DNA from: Patescibacteria group bacterium
GTDB lineage: Bacteria > Patescibacteriota > Gracilibacteria > BD1-5 > UBA2023
Direction of reading: 5' to 3'
Length of the DNA: 6,686 nt
Assembly: GCA_030836665.1 (NCBI GenBank)
Contig: JAUPLX010000035.1
Coordinates: 1-6,686 of the forward strand
The notes beneath the pieces are model-generated. The model did no database searches. It saw only the letters and a list, made by a program, of their open reading frames with translations, and was not told where the DNA came from. Both the position numbers and the translations under genes were made by a program. Shown here piece after piece: positions 1 to 5,675 of the stretch (within the stretch, counting starts at the first letter, position 1; each line of letters opens with the position of its first letter).

Positions 1-388
1 CGATTTCCGTTTTCTGTTCGATCGTCTTTTCCCGACGGCGGGCTATCGCACGAACTCGGGCGACGAGCTCTTCGGGTTCGAAAGGCTTCGTCAGGTAATC
101 GTCCGCCCCGGCGTCGAGCGTTTCGACTTTGTCGACGAGGAGCGAATCCGAAGTCAGCGCCAATACCGGCGTTTGGTCTCAGAAGGCGCGTATTTCCTTG
201 AGGAAGGACCTTCCGTCCATGATCGGCATGTTCAGGTCGAGCACGATGGCGGAATACGGGCGTGCGCGTACGAGGGCGAGAGCGTCTTTTCCGGTAACGG
301 CTTCGTCGGATTCCATTCCGGCGAGGCGGAGGAAAGACCGCACGTTCGCGCGGAGTTTCGGATGGTCGTCGACGACGAGAATTCTCAT
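1..388 (-). CDS. OmpR-like response regulator, receiver domain, partial, with in-frame UGA read as Gly
   Basis: A two-component receiver domain that would be phosphorylated by a sensor kinase and switch a downstream output domain. It starts at 388 with MRILVVDD, the classic receiver start. D7 and D8 form the acidic pocket, D51 (VLDLNMP) is the phosphoacceptor, T79 the switch Thr, and K101 in DDYLTKPF the conserved Lys. Codon 70 is TGA, but the domain continues in frame with TPVLALTS and DAGADDYLTKPF and stays open to the window edge, so T79 and K101 lie beyond the TGA. Stopping there would remove half the fold. OmpR-family relatives usually have Gly at this point, so I read it as Gly. The tail (RVRAIARRR, then a Lys/Glu-rich linker) suggests a winged-helix output domain outside the window, which I cannot see. 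It is divergent from the exported-protein genes. Alternative: a pseudogene with a nonsense mutation, less likely given the second case at 2310. Confidence 0.88.
179..181 (-). other. In-frame TGA (codon 70 of the response regulator), probably Gly
   Basis: The codon lies between IRAF and DQTPVLALTS. From memory, E. coli QseB reads REKGQREPVL here and many OmpR-family proteins read RRRGEQTPVL, so the TGA falls exactly on the usual Gly. Reading frame and conserved residues are intact on both sides. Confidence 0.8.
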
Positions 389-422
389 AGGTCTTCAAGG
401 GTTGTATGGGTCCTTACGCAAC

Positions 423-450
423 AGAATACCCGCGCGTTCCCCTATTCCAA
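423..450 (-). promoter_or_regulatory. Weak candidate promoter for the response regulator
   Basis: On the minus strand, TTGGAA (450..445) and TATTCT (428..423) are separated by 16 bases. Each matches the sigma-70 consensus at 4 of 6 positions. It would give a leader of roughly 30 bases before the ATG at 388. It rests on motif match and position only. Confidence 0.25.
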
Positions 451-477
451 GCCATTTTTTAAGAAACTCCTCCGATT

Positions 478-548
478 TCAAACGCGCTTAAACTTCAAGG
501 GGCACAATGCCCGTGCTTCCTCGACAATGAGGCGGTCAAACGCGTTTA
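478..548. repeat. Pair of 13-bp direct repeats in the divergent intergenic region
   Basis: TCAAACGCGCTTA (478..490) recurs as TCAAACGCGTTTA (536..548), matching at 12 of 13 bases with start points 58 bp apart. The second copy contains the perfect 10-bp palindrome AAACGCGTTT (538..547). The pair sits between the divergent response-regulator gene and the exported-protein gene at 571, where operator sites are expected. Binding by the regulator is inference. The rest of 389..570 holds no gene that I can support. Confidence 0.4.
500..512. repeat. Short inverted repeat (5-bp arms, 3-base loop)
   Basis: GGGCA CAA TGCCC is a perfect dyad between the two copies of the direct repeat. It could be an operator or a small RNA hairpin in the leader of the gene at 571. 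It has no U-tract, so it is not a terminator. Confidence 0.3.
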
Positions 549-570
549 TCCATTCATTCTTTTCACCCAT

Positions 571-1218
571 ATGAACGCAAAACACCAGAAGATGCTCATC
601 GGCGCGGCCATGGTCGCCATTACCGTACCGGCGATGGGATTCGCCGCCCGCGACGCCTTTACCGGAAACGGTACGGGAATCGGAATCGGACAGTTCCGCA
701 TGTTCGGCTCCGGAAGCGGTACCGAAACGCGTGGACACGGGATGTACGGCGAAGGGATGCGCGGCATGATGAAGAATCGGGAAGGTGCCGGCATGGGCCC
801 CATGCGCGGCGAAGGAATGCGCGGCATGGGCGGCGGCGCGAAGATCCTCTCTCACGAAAAGGTTCGCGAAGCTCTCGCCGCAAGCGGCGTAACGCTCCCC
901 TCCGTCGAAGCGATCGATGCTTTCGAAGCGAAAATGAAGGCCGCCCGGGATGCCGAGTCGAAGCTTTCGGACGCCGATAAGGCCGAACTGAAGAAGATGC
1001 GCGACGCGACGATGGCGCAGGTGAAGGCCGTCCACGAAGCCGCCGCGAAATCCGAACGCGACTATCTCCGCTCGAAGGGCGTAACGCTCCCGACGGAAGA
1101 CGAAATCGCCAAAATGCGCGATCTCGGACAGAAGGCTTTCGATACCCTTCGAACCACGATGCCCCAGTTCGGAGGAAAAAACGGGAATCGCGGAGGGAAG
1201 AACGGAAAAAACCGATAA
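571..1218 (+). CDS. Exported Met/Gly-rich protein with helical C-terminal half
   Basis: Unrecognised 215-residue protein. Residues 1-26 look like a Sec signal peptide (MNAKHQKM, then a hydrophobic stretch, cleavage near GFA-ARDA), so it is probably exported. Residues 31-90 are low complexity, rich in Gly and Met, with nine Met between 44 and 86 and GEGMRGM at 60-66 and 80-86. Residues 91-195 are charged and predicted helical, with GVTLP at 106-110 and again at 170-174, each followed by a similar helical stretch, suggesting a duplicated unit. The C-terminus is a basic Gly/Asn/Lys tail (200-215). Met-rich exported segments can bind copper or silver and the helical part is loosely reminiscent of CpxP/Spy-type proteins; both are guesses. 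There is no Shine-Dalgarno sequence before the ATG; the leader is pyrimidine-rich. It ends with TAA. It precedes another exported protein at 1318 and is divergent from the regulator. Confidence 0.82.
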   Translation: MNAKHQKMLIGAAMVAITVPAMGFAARDAFTGNGTGIGIGQFRMFGSGSGTETRGHGMYGEGMRGMMKNREGAGMGPMRGEGMRGMGGGAKILSHEKVREALAASGVTLPSVEAIDAFEAKMKAARDAESKLSDADKAELKKMRDATMAQVKAVHEAAAKSERDYLRSKGVTLPTEDEIAKMRDLGQKAFDTLRTTMPQFGGKNGNRGGKNGKNR

Positions 1219-1252
1219 AAAAACGATTCGCTTTAAATTCGTTTCAAGTAAG

Positions 1253-1258
1253 TATACC
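1253..1258 (+). promoter_or_regulatory. Possible -10 element upstream of the gene at 1318
   Basis: TATACC matches the -10 consensus at 4 of 6 positions and lies about 60 bases before the ATG. No convincing -35 box is visible. The gene could instead be transcribed together with the one at 571, since no good terminator separates them. Confidence 0.2.
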
Positions 1259-1317
1259 ATTCTCGACGCGTCTCCCTCCCGGGAAGGCTTTATCTCTATT
1301 CTTTCTTTTATCGAAAT

Positions 1318-2181
1318 ATGAAAAAAGCCGTTATTTCCGCTCTCGTAATCGCCGGTATCGGCGTGACTTCTTCGGCATTCGCGGACACCGAACAGACGAT
1401 GGGAAGCGATTCCGATAACGATTCGCAACCCCAAGAAGGAAACGAACAAGGACGAGGCCAGTGGATGAATCAAGGACAGGGCCGTTTCGGTAGCGGAGTG
1501 AAGGCTCCGTACGGAACGATGGACGGACGTCAGAATCCGATGGGCAATACGGCGCAATTGGTGAAATTTTTCCGCACCGACATCACCGACGCGGAACGCG
1601 AAACGCTCAAATCGCTCCGCGACGAGCACCAAGAAGCGGTAAAATCCCTCTCGGAATCGATGAAGGAAGGCGACATTACCGCCGAGGAATTCAAGGCCAA
1701 GATGGAATCGCTCTTCACCGACTATCTCGCCGCTCTCCTCCCGTACGTACTCTCCGACAAGCAAGAGGAATTCAAGGCCGCCTTCAAGGCGGGACCGGCT
1801 CCCATGATGATGAACAAGAACCAACAGGGAGTGGGGCGCCAGGATAAGGGAAAGGGAATGGAACAGGGAATGCGCCAAGGCAAGAATCCGGGAATGGAAC
1901 AGGGAATGAAGGCCGCGGTCACTGCGGTAAAGAAGGTCCAACTCCTTCCCGCGAAGATCGGCACCTCCATCGACGCGAAACTTACGGCCCTCTCCACCGA
2001 TACTGAGAAACTCGCCTGGTTGAACGCCGTAATCGGAAAAGTCGAAGCGTTGGAGGCGAAGGTGAAGTCGAAAAAATCCAAAGCCGTCCTCACCGAACTC
2101 AAGGATCTCCTGAATCAGAAGGTCGACGCGCTCGAAGGAAACGACGCTACCGAAGACGCGATTAACGAAATCCTCCAGTAA
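1318..2181 (+). CDS. Exported Gln/Met-rich protein with Spy/CpxP-like helical segment
   Basis: Unrecognised 287-residue protein. Residues 1-22 form a clear Sec signal peptide (MKK, hydrophobic core, cleavage SSAFA before DTEQ). Residues 23-80 are polar low complexity, rich in Gln, Gly, Asp and Asn. Residues 87-158 are amphipathic helices beginning TDITDAERETLKSLRDEH and containing LSDKQEEFKAAF, resembling the LTxxQ-type helices of Spy/CpxP envelope proteins; this is a weak similarity judged by eye. Residues 160-200 carry a Met cluster (MMM at 163-165) and GMEQGM twice (180-185, 192-197). Residues 201-287 are again helical and Lys/Glu/Ala-rich, possibly a coiled coil. It shares its build with the upstream gene (signal peptide, Met-rich low complexity, charged helices) but not clear sequence identity, so the two may be functional partners. 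There is no Shine-Dalgarno sequence. It ends with TAA, followed at once by a strong terminator. Confidence 0.83.
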   Translation: MKKAVISALVIAGIGVTSSAFADTEQTMGSDSDNDSQPQEGNEQGRGQWMNQGQGRFGSGVKAPYGTMDGRQNPMGNTAQLVKFFRTDITDAERETLKSLRDEHQEAVKSLSESMKEGDITAEEFKAKMESLFTDYLAALLPYVLSDKQEEFKAAFKAGPAPMMMNKNQQGVGRQDKGKGMEQGMRQGKNPGMEQGMKAAVTAVKKVQLLPAKIGTSIDAKLTALSTDTEKLAWLNAVIGKVEALEAKVKSKKSKAVLTELKDLLNQKVDALEGNDATEDAINEILQ

Positions 2182-2191
2182 ATCCGCCGAT

Positions 2192-2226
2192 AAAAAATCC
2201 CCGTCCCCCAAGACGGGGATTTTTTT
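2192..2226 (+). terminator. Intrinsic terminator after the exported-protein gene
   Basis: A perfect stem pairs AAAAAATCCCCGTC (2192..2205) with GACGGGGATTTTTT (2212..2225) around the six-base loop CCCCAA, ending in a run of seven T. It begins 10 bases after the TAA at 2179..2181. The A-run on the left arm means it could also stop transcription coming from the right. Confidence 0.93.
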
Positions 2227-2282
2227 ACAAGAGCGCCTTATTGGCGTAATATTCGAGGAATGGGTTTCATAAACACGGCAGA

Positions 2283-2852
2283 ATGCGGCTATCGGAGAAA
2301 ATCGGCGAATGACGGCATCGGGAATGTTTCGCGATAGACGGAACGGATCTTTGCATAAAGAGGGTCAAATCGATCGAAAGGTCTTTCAAGAGACTCGTCC
2401 GTTCCATTCTTTTACCGAACCCCAACGAAACCGAATACCGCATGATGGAATCGTTTCCGGACGAACTCCGGGGTTTCGTTCCCGATTCGGTACGCCTCGA
2501 GAAAGAATGTCTCATCATGGCAAGGGCCATCGACTTCGACGGCACTCCTTCGAAAACGCTCTTCGAAACCGGACCCATCGGAGATTCGGGCTTTTGGGAG
2601 GCTGTGGATTTCATCACGGAAGTGCTCGATCGCGAACGGCTGTATTTTTTCGACATCTTCTACAAAGGAAACAACGTGCTCGTAAAAAGGCTCTCCGAAA
2701 CGGAAAGCGTTCCCTTAATCGTGGATTTCAAGAGGCTCGGATGGCAAGCATACCCCCTTCAGCCGAATCTCATTCTCGAATCGGAAAAGAGGCGGAAATT
2801 TTTCAGGAGACTCCGGAGATTCGAAGAAGCGTTCCGTCTCGAAAATCCCTAG
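2283..2852 (+). CDS. yrbL: YrbL-family kinase-like protein, with in-frame UGA read as Gly
   Basis: Read with TGA as Gly this is a 189-residue protein close to E. coli YrbL (about 210 residues, PhoP-regulated, PF10707), compared from memory. MRLSEKIGE-(UGA)-RHRECF matches LSEQSPLGTGRHRKCY. CIKRV (K26) matches CIKIV, DFDGTPSKTLFE (84-95) matches DFDGKPSITLTE, and KGNNVLVKRLSETESVP (128-144) matches KPQNILCHRISESEVIP. The layout looks protein-kinase-like: Gly-rich loop (8-12), Lys 26, Asn 130/131 and Asp 148 in VDFKRLG. Biochemical activity of the family is unsettled as far as I know. Start: the ATG at 2283 is the only ATG after an in-frame TAA at 2247 and gives the family's amino end; the ATG at 2442 would lose 53 residues, including the loop and the Lys. 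There is no Shine-Dalgarno sequence. It ends in TAG, overlapping the stop of the convergent ATPase gene. Alternative: a nonsense-mutated gene. Confidence 0.85.
2310..2312 (+). other. In-frame TGA (codon 10 of the YrbL-like gene), probably Gly
   Basis: The codon sits directly before RHRECF, where YrbL proteins have the Gly of GTGRHRKCY. The ATG nine codons upstream encodes the expected family start, so the frame is real on both sides. The Arg codons at 2313 and 2319 are CGG, and both align with conserved Arg. Confidence 0.85.
2849..2852. other. Tail-to-tail overlap of two TAG stops in CTAG
   Basis: The palindrome CTAG supplies TAG to the YrbL-like gene on the plus strand (2850..2852) and TAG to the ABC ATPase gene on the minus strand (2851..2849). 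There is no space for a terminator between the two genes, so each transcript must end inside or past the other gene. Confidence 0.95.
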
Positions 2853-3514
2853 CGCCTTTCGATCATCCCGTCCTTCATATGGACGATCCTTTCGGCCATG
2901 GCCCCGATATGGGGATCGTGGGTAATGAGGATGACGGTCTTCCCTTCCTTGTGGAGGCTTTTGAGGATGTCGAGGATTTCGGTTCCGGTCTTCGTATCGA
3001 GCGCGCCGGTCGGCTCGTCGGCGAGTATGATGGACGGTTTCCCCACGATGGCCCGCGCTATGGCGACGCGCTGCATCTGTCCGCCGGACATTTCGTTCGG
3101 TTTGTTATCGATCTTGTCAGTAAGCCCGACGCGTTCGAGGGCCGCGAGGGCCCGCGCCTTGCGCTCGGATTTGCCGATTCCCTGGTACGCGAGCGGAAGC
3201 ATGACCTGCTCTAAAGCGGTCAGCCGCGGAATGAGGTTGTACCCTTGAAAAATGAATCCGACCTTCTTTCCCCGAAATTCGGACTGTTCGTCGCCCGAAA
3301 GTTTTTCCACCGGGACGCCGTCGAGTTCGTATTCGCCGCCGGAAGGGGCGTCGAGAATCCCGATAATGTTCATCAGCGTGGATTTTCCGGAACCGGAAGG
3401 GCCCATGATGGCGACGAATTCGCCGTCTTTCACGCGCATGGAGACTTTCTTGAGGACCTGGAGGTCTTCGAATCCCATTCGGTAGGTTTTGGTAATGTTT
3501 CGAAGTTCGAGCAT
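2849..3514 (-). CDS. ABC exporter ATPase (MacB/LolD/YknY-type)
   Basis: Cytoplasmic ATP-binding subunit of 221 residues, the usual size, that powers the exporter encoded just upstream. Motifs in order: Walker A GPSGSGKST (38-46), Q-loop FIFQGYNLIP with Q90, signature MSGGQMQRV (142-150, Met in place of the usual Leu), Walker B IILADEP with D166 and E167, D-loop GALD (170-173) and switch His H199 in LITHD. The start MLELRNITKTYR is standard for the family. It is the last gene of a three-gene minus-strand operon, 27 bases after the adaptor stop. There is no Shine-Dalgarno sequence before the ATG, so translation may be coupled. All catalytic residues are present. The substrate cannot be told from sequence. 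It ends with TAG. Confidence 0.96.
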   Translation of the reverse strand: MLELRNITKTYRMGFEDLQVLKKVSMRVKDGEFVAIMGPSGSGKSTLMNIIGILDAPSGGEYELDGVPVEKLSGDEQSEFRGKKVGFIFQGYNLIPRLTALEQVMLPLAYQGIGKSERKARALAALERVGLTDKIDNKPNEMSGGQMQRVAIARAIVGKPSIILADEPTGALDTKTGTEILDILKSLHKEGKTVILITHDPHIGAMAERIVHMKDGMIERR

Positions 3515-3541
3515 GCTCGGGCGGTTAGCGTTGCGGGCGGA

Positions 3542-5653
3542 CTACATTCCGGGCGGAGGTCCCGAGTCACTGCCGGACGGGCGGGCGGAACTGGAGGAAG
3601 GCGGGGAAGACGAAGACGAACCCGATGACGCTCCCGACGACCTTCGTCCGGCGCCGAAAAGGGAAAATCCGGAAGAGCCCGTCTTCGTCGTAATCGCGAA
3701 AGCGGTCGTGACGACCTTGTCCCCCACGTTTACGCCGGAAAGAATCTCGGTATTGGCACCTTCGGTAAGTCCCGCTTTCACTTCGACGGTTTTCGATCTT
3801 CCGTTCGTCCAAACCCGGACGGTCTTTTTCCCATCGGTCTGGGATATGGCGGACGTCGGAACGAGGACAACGCCGGAACGTTCTTCGGTAACGATGGTTA
3901 CGGTCGCCGTCATGCTGTTGTACAGACGCAGTTCATCCGATTGGAAGAGGATCTTCGCCTTATAGGAAACGACGCCCTGGCTGGTCACCGGAGTCGGGTC
4001 GACCTCGGAGACCGTTCCCGTGAAAGACCGTTCGGAATACGAATCGAATTTGATGGTCGAGGCTTGTCCGGCCTTGATCTTCACGACGTCGAGCTGATCG
4101 ACCAATACGCTGATTTCGTAGAGCCCCGGAATTTCGACGGTGACGCTGGTGGCGGAAGCGGTGCTCGAGGAATTGGAGTTCGTGGAGATTTCGCCCACTT
4201 TGCCGTTGCTTGCCGTGACGATACCGTCGAAACTCGCGATGATTTGATAGTCCTCCTTCTTTTTTTTCACCTTGGCAAGCGATACCGCCGCCTGTTCGAT
4301 CTGGTTTTTCGCGGAAGCTATTTCTTCGTCGGTCGGTCCGTCTTTCAGGTCGGCGAGGTTCAGCCGACTGGTACGCAGACTCGCTTCGGTATTCGCGACG
4401 GAGTCGACTTTCTGCTGGATCTTGATCGCGTAGTCGCTTTCGAGTTTCGTGAGCGCGAATTTTTGGGAAGCGAGCGTCGCTTCGAGCGACGCGAGCGACG
4501 ATTTCTGATCGAGCATCGAAGACCTCTTGTTGGCGACGGAATTGTCGGCGCTTTGGCGGACGAGGCTCGGATCGTCGATGGAGGCGATCTGCTTGCGGAC
4601 TGAAGCGACGTCGCCGATGGCGGAAGCGAATTTCGAACGGGCGGAAGAAACGGTGCTCAAAAGCGAATCGATGACCGATTGCGACATGGTTCCGGCGGCC
4701 AAGCTCGCGTCGAGCGCCTGACTGAGGGCATCGGCGGCGGCAAGTCCGGAATTGGCGAGCGATTCCCTCTTGGCAAGGAACGCGAGCACGCCCCCCGTAC
4801 TCGTAAAATCAGCGGAAGACAGGTCCGACGCGTACGCGGGAAGGAGTCCGCGGAACGCTACGAAAGCGTTGGTCGCGCGGATGCCCTTGGCACCGTCTTT
4901 CGCGGCGAACTCGGATGGAACCGCGTTATCGTTCGCGTAATTGAGCGCGGAGGTCTCCAAATCCTGTACGAACGCCCGGGAATCGGAGAGTTGGTTTCCG
5001 GCATTGACCGAGGCGGTCGAGAGGATGTACGCGAGGTCGGTTCCGGATTTGTTCACGGTATTCTCCGAAGAAGCCACCGTATACGAAATGTCGCTTTCGA
5101 GGGTGGCGAGTTTTTCTTTGGCGATGGCGACGGAACGCTCGGTCGCCGCGATGGCGGACCTCTGGTCGTTCAATTTCGCGTCGCGTTCCATTTCGAGGTT
5201 TTCGATTTCCTTCGGAGCCGAAGCGACGGTGCGTTCGGAAGAAGCGATGTTCGCTTCCATTTGGGCGATCTGGTAATCCTTCACGCTCGTAAAAAGCTTG
5301 TCGTAGGAAAGCTGGGCGTTTTTTAAGGAAAGGGTCTGGTTACGGATGTCGTTATCGACGTCTCGCGAATCGACTTCGGCGAGAATCTGTCCCTTTTTCA
5401 CCCGGTCCCCGGCGGATACGTTCCACGCCACGATCTTTCCGTTGGAATTGAATTGGAGCGACTGCGTCGACGAAGCCGTCGCCGTTCCGACGCCCTGTAT
5501 GGTCGACCTTACCGTTCCGGAAAAGGCCGCCACGGTATCTTTTTCGGTAACCCGGACGGAAGCCGTGGACGCGGTTTTGGATTTGGAATAGGAGTATCCG
5601 GCGCCAGCGAGAACGATGACGGATGCGAGAATCGCGAGGGTCTGTTTTTTCAT
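3542..5653 (-). CDS. Membrane-fusion protein (MacA/HlyD/YknX-type) with very long helical region
   Basis: Adaptor of an ABC exporter, anchored by a single amino-terminal membrane helix (residues 4-20, MKKQTLAILA...) with the rest outside the cytoplasm. At 703 residues it is far longer than the roughly 370-400 of typical MacA. Half lipoyl motif GKIVAWNVSAGDRVKKGQILAEVD at about 72-95; long helical region at about 100-465; second half lipoyl motif IIASFDGIVTASNGKVGEIS at 471-490; beta-barrel and membrane-proximal parts at about 505-655. Residues about 200-350 break the coiled-coil pattern (Ala/Ser-rich, with GLLPAYASDL) and look like an inserted helical domain. The carboxyl end (658-703) is a Ser/Gly/Pro tail, probably disordered and exposed. 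It lies between permease (22-base gap) and ATPase (27-base gap). There is no Shine-Dalgarno sequence; the leader is pyrimidine-rich. It ends with TAG. Confidence 0.93.
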   Translation of the reverse strand: MKKQTLAILASVIVLAGAGYSYSKSKTASTASVRVTEKDTVAAFSGTVRSTIQGVGTATASSTQSLQFNSNGKIVAWNVSAGDRVKKGQILAEVDSRDVDNDIRNQTLSLKNAQLSYDKLFTSVKDYQIAQMEANIASSERTVASAPKEIENLEMERDAKLNDQRSAIAATERSVAIAKEKLATLESDISYTVASSENTVNKSGTDLAYILSTASVNAGNQLSDSRAFVQDLETSALNYANDNAVPSEFAAKDGAKGIRATNAFVAFRGLLPAYASDLSSADFTSTGGVLAFLAKRESLANSGLAAADALSQALDASLAAGTMSQSVIDSLLSTVSSARSKFASAIGDVASVRKQIASIDDPSLVRQSADNSVANKRSSMLDQKSSLASLEATLASQKFALTKLESDYAIKIQQKVDSVANTEASLRTSRLNLADLKDGPTDEEIASAKNQIEQAAVSLAKVKKKKEDYQIIASFDGIVTASNGKVGEISTNSNSSSTASATSVTVEIPGLYEISVLVDQLDVVKIKAGQASTIKFDSYSERSFTGTVSEVDPTPVTSQGVVSYKAKILFQSDELRLYNSMTATVTIVTEERSGVVLVPTSAISQTDGKKTVRVWTNGRSKTVEVKAGLTEGANTEILSGVNVGDKVVTTAFAITTKTGSSGFSLFGAGRRSSGASSGSSSSSPPSSSSARPSGSDSGPPPGM

Positions 5654-5675
5654 GGAAAGGAAATGAGGAACGGAT

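Noticed and set aside
1221..1244. AAACGA...TCGTTT as a terminator for the gene at 571
   Set aside because: The stem is weak and AT-rich with a large loop, and no run of T follows it.
1272..1286. GC-rich palindrome around CCCGGG before the gene at 1318
   Set aside because: The dyad has no room for a loop and is imperfect beyond TCCCGGGA; I found no reason to assign it a function.
478..2211. 577-codon open frame on the minus strand opposite the two exported-protein genes
   Set aside because: It is antisense to two genes with clear signal peptides and a terminator. Its product is a Arg/His/Phe-rich string with no recognisable domain. The openness follows from codon bias of the plus-strand genes.
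179..2312. Explaining both TGAs as pseudogene mutations or sequencing errors
   Set aside because: Two independent cases both fall on Gly columns, with no other damage in either gene and no TGA stop elsewhere. Error remains possible but needs two coincidences.
179..2312. UGA as Trp or selenocysteine
   Set aside because: Neither family has Trp or Cys at these positions. TGG is used normally for Trp in the window, and I saw no selenocysteine-type hairpin immediately after either TGA.
2309..3214. 301-codon open frame on the plus strand across the YrbL-like gene and the ATPase gene
   Set aside because: It overlaps two strongly supported genes in other frames and strands, and its translation is Arg/His-rich with no domain.
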